Source: Clostridiales bacterium CHKCI001 (GTDB taxonomy: Bacteria; Bacillota; Clostridia; Lachnospirales; Lachnospiraceae). From it: a DNA stretch of 64,000 nucleotides. Both the position numbers and the translations under genes were made by a program. The notes beneath the pieces are model-generated. The model worked only from the letters and a program-made list of their open reading frames with translations. It did not search any database and was not told where the DNA came from. Every line of letters begins with the position of its first letter. Within the stretch, counting starts at the first letter, position 1. This document shows, piece by piece, positions 53,613 to 61,815 of this stretch. The DNA lies in contig FCNS01000035.1 in NCBI GenBank assembly GCA_900045905.1, forward strand, positions 34,018 through 98,017, written 5' to 3'.

Positions 53613-54752
53613 ATGGCAAACTATAAATTCTTTCCAGAAATCAAGAAAAATTTCGGTTTTGGCTGTATGCGTCTGCCAATGAAAGGCGATGAAGTTGATA
53701 CCACGCAAATGAATGACATGGTGGATTATTTTATTGCCAATGGCTTCAACTATTTTGATACCGCCCATGGGTATTTAGGGGGAAAGAGTGAAACAGCACT
53801 GCAGGAGAGCCTAGTAAAACGGTATCCTCGTGAGCAGTACATCTTGACCAATAAATTATCCACCCACTTCTTCCAGAAAGAGGAAGAAATCCTCCCATTA
53901 TTTGAGCAGCAGCTTGCCACTTGTGGTGTGACTTATTTTGATTTCTACCTCATGCATGCCCAGGATGGCGCAATTTTTGAGAAATTCAAAAGGTGTCAGG
54001 CATATGAAACGGCTCTGCTGCTTAAGGAACAGGGAAAAATCCGTCATTTGGGCATCTCCTTCCATGACAAAGCGGATGTTCTGGAACGGATTCTGACCGA
54101 GTATCCACAAGTCGAGGTCGTGCAGATCCAGTTCAACTATGTAGACTATGAGGACGCCTCTGTGGAAAGCCGCAAGGTGTATGAAGTCTGCGAGAAACAT
54201 GGAAAGCCAGTGATCGTCATGGAACCAGTCAAAGGTGGCAGCCTTGTGAATCTCCCTCAGGAAGCCCAGCAAGTATTTGATGACCTGCACGCCGATATGA
54301 GCTATGCAAGCTATGCTATTCGTTTCGCTGCAGGCTTTCCGAATATCTGCATGGTGCTGTCTGGTATGAACGACATGACACAGATGCAGGATAATGTCAG
54401 CTATATGAAGGATTTTCATCCGCTTTCTGATTTGGAAAAGGAAGCTGTTCAAAAGGTTTGTAATATTTTCCGTTCCATGAATATAATCTCGTGTACTGGT
54501 TGCCATTACTGCGTGTTGGACAACGATTGCCCCAAACACATCCAGATCCCAGAGCTGTTTGCCTGCTACAATGAAAAGACCACCTTCCACAATTGGAACC
54601 AGGATTATTACTATCACAATATCCTTACAAGAAACCATGGCAAAGCCTCGGACTGCATCAAGTGCGGAAAGTGCGAGAAAATCTGTCCCCAGCATCTGCC
54701 GATTCGCATGTTGCTTCAAGACGTAGCAAAGGAGTTTGAGCAACATGGATGA
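53613..54752 (+). CDS. Aldo/keto reductase with C-terminal ferredoxin domain
   Basis: 379 residues. An AKR barrel (about 1-280: FGFGCMRLPM, YFDTAHGYLGGKSE, NKLST, HLGISFHD) is joined to an Fe-S region with CTGCHYCVLDNDCPK and CIKCGKCEKICP. This form is common in anaerobes and may take electrons from ferredoxin or flavodoxin. Its substrate is unknown. It overlaps the NTF2-like gene by eight bases. Confidence 0.93.
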   Translation: MANYKFFPEIKKNFGFGCMRLPMKGDEVDTTQMNDMVDYFIANGFNYFDTAHGYLGGKSETALQESLVKRYPREQYILTNKLSTHFFQKEEEILPLFEQQLATCGVTYFDFYLMHAQDGAIFEKFKRCQAYETALLLKEQGKIRHLGISFHDKADVLERILTEYPQVEVVQIQFNYVDYEDASVESRKVYEVCEKHGKPVIVMEPVKGGSLVNLPQEAQQVFDDLHADMSYASYAIRFAAGFPNICMVLSGMNDMTQMQDNVSYMKDFHPLSDLEKEAVQKVCNIFRSMNIISCTGCHYCVLDNDCPKHIQIPELFACYNEKTTFHNWNQDYYYHNILTRNHGKASDCIKCGKCEKICPQHLPIRMLLQDVAKEFEQHG

Positions 54753-55113
54753 TCGGGAATTGATCATTGAAGCTTACCAGAAGATGTATCAAGCTATGAT
54801 CACCAAGAATGCAAAAAAGCTGGACGAAGTTCTGGACAACAGCTTTGTACTGATCCATATGACTGGAATGCGGCAGTCCAAGCAGGTTTTTATTCGGGCC
54901 GTTCTGGATGGAACGCTGAACTATTTTTCTGCTGTGCATGAACATATGCTAGTAGAAGTAAATGGCACTACAGCGATAATTATTGGTCAGTCCTATGTGG
55001 CAGCGGCCGTGTTTGGTGGTGAACACAGCAACTGGCATTTGCAGCAGAAGTGTAGTCTGAAAAAGATAGATGGACATTGGAGAATTACGAGAAGCGTTGC
55101 TTCAACTTATTAA
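54745..55113 (+). CDS. NTF2-like (SnoaL/DUF4440-type) protein
   Basis: 122 residues. The pattern helix, helix, then curved beta-sheet (ITKNAKKLDEVLDNSFVLIH; WHLQQKCSLKKIDGHWRITR) is that of the NTF2 fold found in many small isomerases and binding proteins. ATG 54745 has AAAGGAG nine bases upstream and overlaps the preceding stop. Its function in this redox operon is unknown. Confidence 0.88.
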   Translation: MDDRELIIEAYQKMYQAMITKNAKKLDEVLDNSFVLIHMTGMRQSKQVFIRAVLDGTLNYFSAVHEHMLVEVNGTTAIIIGQSYVAAAVFGGEHSNWHLQQKCSLKKIDGHWRITRSVASTY

Positions 55114-55136
55114 ACACAAAATATGGAGGAAAAATA

Positions 55137-55628
55137 ATGGGTAAATCGTTAATTGTATATTATTCCTGGCCAAATGGAAACACAAAAAAGATTGCTGAGA
55201 TGATTCAGAAAGCAATTGGTGCGGATATCGTTCGCATTGATACTGTCATTCCGTATTCTGGAAGTTGCAATGATGTAGTTAAACAAGGACAGGATGAAGT
55301 CAATCGCAGCTATAAGCCAAAAATCAAGCCTCTTGGGATAGATCTGGAAAATTATGATACCGTTATTACTGGAACCCCGACATGGTGGTATACCATGGCT
55401 CCAGCGATGCTGACTTTCCTGATCTCCAACAATTGGACAGGAAAGACGGTCATTCCTTTTATGACGAACGGTGGCTGGCCTGGCCATGTCATTCAGGATA
55501 TGAAAAAGGCCTGTAAAGGTGCCAAATTTGTCCACGAAAAGGAAATTCAGTTTGATTCGGAAGGCGGTGATCGCATGGTGACCAGTCAGAAGGAACTGGC
55601 CGAGTGGATCAGATCCCTAAAACAATAA
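55137..55628 (+). CDS. Flavodoxin
   Basis: 163 residues. N-terminal loop YYSWPNGNTKKIAEMI binds FMN; GTPTWWYTMAPAML and TNGGWPGH follow the flavodoxin pattern. It is a paralogue of the gene at 52025 but distinct. ATG 55137 follows GGAGG; the in-frame ATG at 55077 would overlap the upstream gene. It is the last gene of the operon. Confidence 0.9.
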   Translation: MGKSLIVYYSWPNGNTKKIAEMIQKAIGADIVRIDTVIPYSGSCNDVVKQGQDEVNRSYKPKIKPLGIDLENYDTVITGTPTWWYTMAPAMLTFLISNNWTGKTVIPFMTNGGWPGHVIQDMKKACKGAKFVHEKEIQFDSEGGDRMVTSQKELAEWIRSLKQ

Positions 55629-55679
55629 AAGAAGATTAACCTCATAAGTATAATCAGAATGATTATTATACAATAATTG

Positions 55680-55716
55680 CAGTCTGGTAAAGCAATAGCT
55701 ATACCAGACTGTTTCT
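55680..55716 (+). terminator. Terminator of the redox operon
   Basis: CAGTCTGGTA (55680-55689) pairs exactly with TACCAGACTG (55702-55711), followed by TTTCTT. Confidence 0.88.
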
Positions 55717-55739
55717 TATCTGGGACTCTTGTTCCATAT

Positions 55740-56089
55740 TGTGACTGCATTTTCTACCTATATAATAACTCCGATTTCAATAATCCAAAGAAATTTTCCA
55801 TCACAGCATTATCCAGGCATCTACAACAGAAATCTTAAAATCTATAGCTTTTGGGAGCTGGATTTAACCCTTCCATACCGTGTTTTAAATAAGCATCTCG
55901 CCATTTCTGAATATCGCTCTTATGGACATAATATTCTTCTGCTAATTTTTTTACTCCCCCTGCTCCTTGTAAATATTTTTGTACAATTTCCAATTTTAGT
56001 TTTGGTGAATACATCTTTTTTCCTGATGACATGAAAAACCCCTTTCATTAGACTTCTATTTTGTCTAACAAAAGGGGTTCACTTCATGA
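55740..56089 (-). mobile_element. IS3-family remnant
   Basis: Minus-strand insertion-sequence fragment. Its 5' end carries TGAAGTGAACCCCTTTTG (56072-56089), typical of IS150-like ends. An intact orfA start is followed directly by the middle of orfB (NAVMENFFGLLKSELLY, about 55752-55805). The rest of orfB is deleted. It lies between the redox operon terminator and the tRNA fragment. Confidence 0.8.
55835..56032 (-). pseudogene. IS3-family orfA remnant (HTH transposase subunit)
   Basis: 65 residues: YSPKLKLEIVQKYLQGAGGV, AEEYYVHKSDIQKWRDAY, typical of the IS150-type OrfA helix-turn-helix. It ends early at SYRF-stop, after which orfB sequence appears out of context, so it is a deletion remnant. 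Confidence 0.85.
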
Positions 56090-56200
56090 ACAGCTATCTA
56101 AGGATATGAAAAAAGCCGCCTCGAGAAAATTCCAAACGGCTGAATATGTACTATATTTATATTGCTTTAGAACAGTTGATCTAAGAACAGCCACCTTTTC

Positions 56201-56227
56201 GATTAGCAAGTTCACAGTTTGCTAATC
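56201..56227. repeat. Hairpin
   Basis: GATTAGCAA (56201-56209) pairs with TTGCTAATC (56219-56227); GGGTTTT follows on the plus strand. Possible weak terminator in the accessory region. Confidence 0.4.
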
Positions 56228-56264
56228 GGGTTTTGGCTGAAAGTTCAAATCTTTCCGGGTATAA

Positions 56265-56302
56265 GAAAAGCCCGAAAGCCTTGATTTAAAAGGGTTTCGG
56301 GC
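56265..56302 (-). terminator. Terminator downstream of the tRNA fragment
   Basis: On the minus strand GCCCGAAA...TTTCGGGC (56295-56302 with 56270-56277) is followed by TTTTCTT. This was evidently the terminator of the tRNA gene. Confidence 0.85.
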
Positions 56303-56314
56303 ATTGTTCGCTAG

Positions 56315-56356
56315 CGTCCCTGGCGCGATTCGAACGCGCGGCCTTTCGCTTAGGAG
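56315..56356 (-). other. 3' half of tRNA-Arg(CCU): integration-site (att) remnant
   Basis: Read on the minus strand: anticodon loop CTCCTAA (CCU anticodon), 3' anticodon strand GCGAA, variable loop AGGCC, T-arm GCGCG-TTCGAAT-CGCGC, acceptor 3' strand CAGGGAC and discriminator G. The five bases before the loop do not pair with GCGAA, and no 5' half follows. Such 3' halves mark one end of an element integrated into a tRNA gene, with the crossover in or before the anticodon loop. Confidence 0.85.
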
Positions 56357-56380
56357 AATCAAACATACGTTTTCTTCTCC

Positions 56381-56470
56381 GTCAATGTGTGTTAATCCAA
56401 GTCAAGTAGAATCAAGGATTAAAAGCACTTTCGAATCAATTCTGGTCAATCTAAATATCATCTCTGTCAA
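56381..56470. repeat. Four GTCAA repeats next to the tRNA fragment, possible integrase arm sites
   Basis: GTCAA occurs at 56381, 56401, 56445 and 56466, all in the same direction, with spacings of 20, 44 and 21 bases, about two helical turns within each pair. Phage and ICE att regions have such arm-type integrase sites beside the core. No integrase gene is in the window. Confidence 0.4.
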
Positions 56471-56646
56471 CCTTAGACAACCCTAAAATTTTAGTAAAAT
56501 GTTTGCAACTGCTAACAATAGGGTTGAAGTTCATTGTCAATGGCTCTGCATAAGATCGGCTATCACGCCCGTCATACGGGAATGATAAACAATATTCGAT
56601 TGATCCGATTTACTACTTATAATATACTGTAAAATGGTCAGTTTGT

Positions 56647-56892
56647 CTACGCAAATTTGACTACACGATACAATTCAAGATAACACAGATCATCATTTCC
56701 AAAACGTATCGTATTCTGAAAGTCATCAGAGCAACTGTAAACGCCAATTAATACCGTATCCCAAGAGCAGCCTAAAGGCTCTTTTTCGGGTGTTCGTGTG
56801 TTTACACAACAAGAATTTATTTGTCTAATGTCAATTTCAATCTTACCGTAATCTAATCCATTCAGAAATTGCTGCCTCTGCTTCTCTCGCAA
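56647..56892 (-). CDS. Possible 81-residue ORF (weak)
   Basis: It overlaps the 3' end of the esterase gene by 50 bases in another frame. The start has no ribosome site and the sequence (ending DDLCYLELYRVVKFA) matches nothing I recognise. It may be the tail of a lost gene at the edge of the accessory region. Confidence 0.25.
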   Translation of the reverse strand: MREKQRQQFLNGLDYGKIEIDIRQINSCCVNTRTPEKEPLGCSWDTVLIGVYSCSDDFQNTIRFGNDDLCYLELYRVVKFA

Positions 56893-57727
56893 GAGACTCT
56901 TGTTCAGAATTTATCACATCTGACATATCAGCTGAATCTTCTATCATCCCTTCGGGGTTATTTGACTCAATAAAGCTATGGACCGCGTTTTCATACTCTA
57001 TCACTTCCGGTTTCAATCCTTCAGATTCCATATCTTTTACATAATTTTTTGCTTTTTGAGATATTGGATCTTGCCCGGACAGAACAAAAAGTGTAGGCGG
57101 AAAATCTTTTTCCAGCTTATCTGCATTGAGTCCAGTAGTCCACGGGTAGCACAATACCAACGATGCCATATCAAAATCTGATTTTTGCAGCAATCTCGTG
57201 CTGTCTGCGGCATAATAGGCTCCGGCACTGTAACCGATCAAAGTAAATTTTGACGGATCTATGCCGTAAGTCTCTGCTTGATCCGCAAAGTATAATACGA
57301 CATCTCTTATTTCCTCACAGCCATAAGATACAGGCTTAACATCTGCCTTTGTGTAGTTGATTGTTACCACAACTACATTCCATTCACTTGCGATTCGATC
57401 ACTTTGGGTATCAAGCACATCAGCGTCTCCTCCGACAAAGCCGCCTCCGTGGATATTGAAAACAACCGGCAGTGGTTCATCGCCAATCGTATCAGGCACA
57501 TAAAGATTTGCCTTTATACTGACTTTTCCGTTTCTTGGAATCTCTATGCGTTCTCCGATCAGCTCACGATTATCTTTGACAAGCTTTGCACGTTGCCTTT
57601 CATTTTCTGCTCGATATGAACTTAAAAACATATTAAATATGACAAGTAATGCAAAAAACAAAAAAGAGATGAACGATAATGTTATTATTTTCGTTTTCCA
57701 TTTCTTTGGTAATTCCCTGAATCTCAT
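56843..57727 (-). CDS. Membrane-anchored alpha/beta hydrolase (HSL/esterase type)
   Basis: 294 residues. An N-terminal helix (about 12-33) anchors it; the hydrolase domain has HGGGFVGGD (oxyanion hole), GYSAGAY (nucleophile Ser), SGQDPIS (Asp) and VHSF (His). Similar to BD-FAE/acetyl-esterase proteins. Its ribosome site AGGTGAT includes the stop of the small upstream ORF, so the two are coupled. The first 20 residues resemble those of that small ORF. Confidence 0.9.
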   Translation of the reverse strand: MRFRELPKKWKTKIITLSFISFLFFALLVIFNMFLSSYRAENERQRAKLVKDNRELIGERIEIPRNGKVSIKANLYVPDTIGDEPLPVVFNIHGGGFVGGDADVLDTQSDRIASEWNVVVVTINYTKADVKPVSYGCEEIRDVVLYFADQAETYGIDPSKFTLIGYSAGAYYAADSTRLLQKSDFDMASLVLCYPWTTGLNADKLEKDFPPTLFVLSGQDPISQKAKNYVKDMESEGLKPEVIEYENAVHSFIESNNPEGMIEDSADMSDVINSEQESLAREAEAAISEWIRLR

Positions 57728-57731
57728 TCTA

Positions 57732-57869
57732 TCACCTCATCATGACCATTAACAGTGATCCTAAAGTCATCCAGATATTTACGATTAAAGCAATTGGCAA
57801 TGCTACTGCGATAATCCGCAATATGGTTACTGTTATTTTCCATTTTTGTGGAAGCTCATTAAACTTCAT
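57732..57869 (-). CDS. Small membrane protein coupled to the esterase gene
   Basis: 45 residues starting at ATG 57869 with AGGGGCAAGAG upstream. It begins MKFNELPQKWKITVTIL, close to the esterase start MRFRELPKKWKTKIITL, then is one hydrophobic helix ending MVMMR-stop. The stop overlaps the esterase ribosome site. It may be a truncated copy of the esterase N-terminus or a true small partner protein. Confidence 0.6.
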   Translation of the reverse strand: MKFNELPQKWKITVTILRIIAVALPIALIVNIWMTLGSLLMVMMR

Positions 57870-57988
57870 ATCTCTTGCCCCTTTTATTTAACTCTTTTCT
57901 ATTGAGTGAACAATTGGTATTATCATCCTAAAAAACAATTTGTCAGTTTTCTTTTTTATTCTTTTTACAGATTTTATTTTGGAGATTT

Positions 57989-59182
57989 TCAATAATCACA
58001 GTCCAGCAATTCTAAGCCAAAACTCTCTACATTTCCATTCACTGCATTTTCAAGCCAATCCGCAATACTCGGATCTTCACCTCTTGCCTCGAAATAAATT
58101 TTAGTACCTGTTGCCGTATGAACGGTTAAATGCCCGTCTTTTTGAGTCTCCTCGTCCCAAATATAAATTCCACAATCGGGTATTTTCTCTTGCATATCAG
58201 CTACCATCTTTTTCAGTAATTGCTGAAATCTATCACCTTCAACTTTTCCGATTTTCGCGGGAATATCTCTTTTACATCCTTCGTCAAAAAACACCTGTGC
58301 CGCAGATAAATTATAATCGCGTACAGAACAATCAAACAAAATTTTCACATTTTCTCTTTTGTTATGCAATGCAACAAGAGAATCAAGCGTGATATTATCC
58401 GAAGTAACAACATCGCTAAATGTTTTGGGCGAATTCCACTCGTTAACCATTACCTCGTGCCAGTTTTTGTTAATGAGCAAGGAACTGTCCACGTGTACGG
58501 TAACATCTTGCGGATTGTTAAACAATTCAATTGTATCATCCGCCAAAATAGCAGCTCCGAAACCACCAGCGCTTGAACCTGTAATAAGCAGTTGTTCCGG
58601 CGTGTCATTGATATAGTCAAATATCTTCGTTACCAGGTTCCGATAATTGTTGTATCCTTGATAGTAAATCGTTTCCGTGCTTCCATCTAATGCGCTATAT
58701 TTTTTTGTATTCGTTCCCGCATGGAAATCACCGTTACAATATGGCACACTAATAAACGTCCAATTTTTAAACAAATTGTCTTGTGCAGAGTTTCCAATAC
58801 CCCATTCCTTTATAGCGTAAGTCATAACATTCAGTCCTGCGTTCAGGCGTGGATTATAAAATCCTCCTTCAACATCCATAGACCTCGCAGCGGTATAATC
58901 GTTTACACTAAAACCACCGCCATAGAAATATAGGATGATTTTGTTCTCACTTCCCTTGCGGAAATATCCCTGCCATTTACTCCCATCAGAACTGATGGCA
59001 GTATCAATATCCATTGCATACCATTTTCCAACTTCCGGGTCTCCCTCTAACTGTGGTAAGTCCTTTCCCATCGTTTGGTTAATGATCCGATTCGCAATGG
59101 GATCAAAGCATACTATAACCGCAACTAAAATGACCACCAAAACTGAAATAATACATAGGATTTTCTTTGCTCTTTGACTCAT
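57989..59182 (-). CDS. Pectin-acetylesterase/Notum-like secreted hydrolase
   Basis: 397 residues. N-terminal hydrophobic segment (about 7-28) as signal or anchor. YFYGGGFSVND is the oxyanion strand, GSSAGGFGA the nucleophile elbow and DGHLTVH a likely catalytic His region. This pattern is that of the PAE/Notum family, which removes acyl groups from pectin or proteins. ATG 59182 follows GAGAGGA; the in-frame TTG 59224 is less likely. It precedes the small ORF/esterase pair on the same strand. Confidence 0.82.
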   Translation of the reverse strand: MSQRAKKILCIISVLVVILVAVIVCFDPIANRIINQTMGKDLPQLEGDPEVGKWYAMDIDTAISSDGSKWQGYFRKGSENKIILYFYGGGFSVNDYTAARSMDVEGGFYNPRLNAGLNVMTYAIKEWGIGNSAQDNLFKNWTFISVPYCNGDFHAGTNTKKYSALDGSTETIYYQGYNNYRNLVTKIFDYINDTPEQLLITGSSAGGFGAAILADDTIELFNNPQDVTVHVDSSLLINKNWHEVMVNEWNSPKTFSDVVTSDNITLDSLVALHNKRENVKILFDCSVRDYNLSAAQVFFDEGCKRDIPAKIGKVEGDRFQQLLKKMVADMQEKIPDCGIYIWDEETQKDGHLTVHTATGTKIYFEARGEDPSIADWLENAVNGNVESFGLELLDCDY

Positions 59183-59327
59183 ATCAATTTTTCCTCTCCA
59201 GATTCTTAATATAGTTTTTCTCAATATTGAAACTTTTAGATGGTAAATAGCTTCTCTTTTTTGAGAAAATGACTTATTTTTATTAAATTGACGAGTATCC
59301 TTTTACCCACACAGATTTTTGTGTGTG

Positions 59328-60494
59328 CTAGGAATTTGACTGAAGGAAACGTTTTGCTCGGGAATGTGCAGTCAACAAAACGAAATAGAAACCAATTAAA
59401 AAGAATGGTAGAGACCATATGCCAATCCTTTGTCCAAGAATACCGAACACTGCTGGTGCCAACATAATTCCTAGATACGAAGCCGCCATCTGTATTCCCA
59501 TAACGCTTTGAGAAATATTTTCTCCAAAATTCTCAGGGGTCAAATAGTTCAGGTTTGGAAATAGCGGTCCGTTACCGAAGCCGATCAAGAAGAATCCAAA
59601 AACTGATGTTATCAGGAAAGGCATAAAAATCAAGAGGATTCCGATCCCAAGAACAAGTTGCCCGACTCGAATAATTTTCCAACTATGTAACCGCACAGCT
59701 AATAAACCGGAACAAAATCGTCCGAGCGTGAGGCCGATATAATATAACATAACCACTTGAGCAGCGCTGGCAATCGGCATATTTTTACTTTCAACGAGAA
59801 ATGTACTGCACCAATTCCCGCAGGTATATTCTATTCCGCAGGATGTTATGAACATGAAACAGATTTCTTTAACTCCTGGAATCTGAACAATTGTGCGAAA
59901 AGAAAGAGTGGATGCATGATGTGCAGAAGCAGAAGATACCGAAATCTTAGTTTTGCCCCAAAGAGTTATTGTGGCTATTAATAATAATAAAATTGCAAAT
60001 TGGATACTGGCGGCAGTTTGATACCCACTGCGCCAGTTTCCTTGTGATCCGATAATTTTTGATAAGATATATGGGCTGGCCGAGACACCTACACCGTAGA
60101 AACAGTGTAAAAAGCTCATGTGTATCGCTGAATAATGGAGGGCAACGTAATTGTTAAGTGCAATATCAATTGCCCCTGCGCCTAATCCAAGCGGTAAGGC
60201 GCAGATACACAACAAGTAAAAGTTATTGGAAAAGGAAAATAGCAACAGCGCAATTGCCGTTAATGCGGTGCTGAATATGCAAATAAATCCAGTTCCAAAT
60301 CGAGCAAGCAACCAGGAACTTAAAAGACTGGAAATAACAGTTCCACAGGATATTATAATTGTTACAAAACTTCCGTAAGAAATCGGCAAAGTCAGTTCAG
60401 AGTAAATGGCTGGCCAAGCTGTCCCAAATAGCGAATCAGGAATTCCCAAACTAATAAAAGCAATGTAAATAATAAGTAATAAAAATGTTGTCAT
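59328..60494 (-). CDS. MFS transporter (1 of 2)
   Basis: 388 residues, 12 hydrophobic helices. Starts with YIAFISLGIPDSLFGTAWPAIY and has LPLGLGAGAIDIALNNYVA, matching the FucP-like/BsrC-type MFS group found in Clostridia. It is a clear paralogue of the next gene (about half of the positions are the same in aligned parts). The substrate is unknown. The ribosome site GGAGATCTGAA precedes ATG 60494. Confidence 0.9.
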   Translation of the reverse strand: MTTFLLLIIYIAFISLGIPDSLFGTAWPAIYSELTLPISYGSFVTIIISCGTVISSLLSSWLLARFGTGFICIFSTALTAIALLLFSFSNNFYLLCICALPLGLGAGAIDIALNNYVALHYSAIHMSFLHCFYGVGVSASPYILSKIIGSQGNWRSGYQTAASIQFAILLLLIATITLWGKTKISVSSASAHHASTLSFRTIVQIPGVKEICFMFITSCGIEYTCGNWCSTFLVESKNMPIASAAQVVMLYYIGLTLGRFCSGLLAVRLHSWKIIRVGQLVLGIGILLIFMPFLITSVFGFFLIGFGNGPLFPNLNYLTPENFGENISQSVMGIQMAASYLGIMLAPAVFGILGQRIGIWSLPFFLIGFYFVLLTAHSRAKRFLQSNS

Positions 60495-60522
60495 TTCAGA
60501 TCTCCTTTTTGTTCAGAGTAGT

Positions 60523-61704
60523 TTATACATTTTGTCTTTTTGTACGACTTTTTGCATCGCCGACTTTAAGAATTATCGTACAACCAATCATGAGCAGGAA
60601 CATGATCAGCAAGAAATTCGGAAAGACAGAGATCCCAGCAAAGGTAGTTACTGCGCCAAATAAAACCGGCGTCAGCATAACACTAAGATAAGAAAATGCA
60701 ATTTGTATACCGATTATAGATTGTGAGACTTCTTTACTATATAATCCGGGAGTAAGATGAGTAATATTGGGAAAAATCGGGCCATTGCCAAGTCCAATTA
60801 AAAACAGCCCAAGAGTCGTGACTATCACGCTGTTTTGTATCAGCAGCAAAACAATAGCCACAAGGATAACCATTTGTCCAGAAAAAATGATTTGCCAATC
60901 GGAATATTTTATGGTTAGCACCCCTGAAAGAAGCCGACTTAAAGTCATACCGATAAAATAAAAGATGATCAGGGCGGCAGCAGTATCTGCAGGCATTCCC
61001 ACACTTTCGCATAAAAAAGTGCTCCCCCAAATCAAGCAGGTAGATTCCAAGGCACTGATTCCTATGAACACACCACAGGATGCCCAGACCTTTTTTCGCT
61101 TCAGCATCTGTGACAAAGACAATACCTGAATATGTTCCTCCTGTGGCTGTGTCTGCTTTACCTTTTTCCATATAGGAAGACTCATTACGGATAAAGCTGC
61201 AATGGCGAACTGGACGAAAAAGACCGTTTCATAACCACCGCGCCAATTCATATTATCTGATAATGCAAGGGACATTAAATACGGGCTGACAGTGACACCC
61301 ACTCCATAAAAACAATGGAGAAAATTAGTTTGCATAGAAGTGTAATGTAAAACCACATAATTGTTCAATGCAGTATCAATGGAACCTGCACCAATCCCTA
61401 ATGGAATCGCACAGATACAAAGCCATAGAAAATTTTGTGAGAAAGAAAATCCAAGCAGTGCAATCGCCGTGAGGCTTGTCGAAAGTACTGTTACGCGTGG
61501 AGTTCCTAACTTCGCAATGACATGCGCGCTGAATAAACTTGAAAGAACTGTTCCACAGGAAATGATTACCGAGATGAAACTGGCGTAGGAAACAGGAACA
61601 GATAATTCACCATAAATAGCTGGCCATGCAGCACCAAGAAGAGAGTCAGGAATCCCCAGACCAATGTAGAAGATATAAATAAAAACAAGCAAAATTGTTG
61701 CCAT
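60523..61704 (-). CDS. MFS transporter (2 of 2)
   Basis: 393 residues, 12 helices, the same family as the downstream copy (YIFYIGLGIPDSLLGAAWPAIY; IPLGIGAGSIDTALNNYVV; SFLHCFYG-type FLHCFYGVGV). The tandem pair is 28 bases apart, so it arose by duplication and is co-transcribed. Divergent from the AraC regulator, which probably controls it. GGAGGTGCATAT precedes ATG 61704. Confidence 0.9.
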   Translation of the reverse strand: MATILLVFIYIFYIGLGIPDSLLGAAWPAIYGELSVPVSYASFISVIISCGTVLSSLFSAHVIAKLGTPRVTVLSTSLTAIALLGFSFSQNFLWLCICAIPLGIGAGSIDTALNNYVVLHYTSMQTNFLHCFYGVGVTVSPYLMSLALSDNMNWRGGYETVFFVQFAIAALSVMSLPIWKKVKQTQPQEEHIQVLSLSQMLKRKKVWASCGVFIGISALESTCLIWGSTFLCESVGMPADTAAALIIFYFIGMTLSRLLSGVLTIKYSDWQIIFSGQMVILVAIVLLLIQNSVIVTTLGLFLIGLGNGPIFPNITHLTPGLYSKEVSQSIIGIQIAFSYLSVMLTPVLFGAVTTFAGISVFPNFLLIMFLLMIGCTIILKVGDAKSRTKRQNV

Positions 61705-61726
61705 ATATGCACCTCCATATTCTAAA

Positions 61727-61741
61727 ATGTGATTTTATCAC
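61727..61741. promoter_or_regulatory. Palindrome in the MFS/AraC divergent promoter
   Basis: TGTGAT-TTT-ATCACA is a perfect 6-3-6 palindrome 22 bases upstream of the MFS start. It may bind the AraC regulator or another factor. Confidence 0.5.
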
Positions 61742-61815
61742 AAGAAACCAAGTGCTTATATGGTTTTTTTACTCGAATCGTAGTATTATTTACCCATATA
61801 AGAAAGGAGCATCCT

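Noticed and set aside
56304..56486. 60-residue plus-strand ORF with GAIRTRGLSLRRI
   Set aside because: This is the translation of the reverse side of a tRNA gene fragment, a common false ORF.
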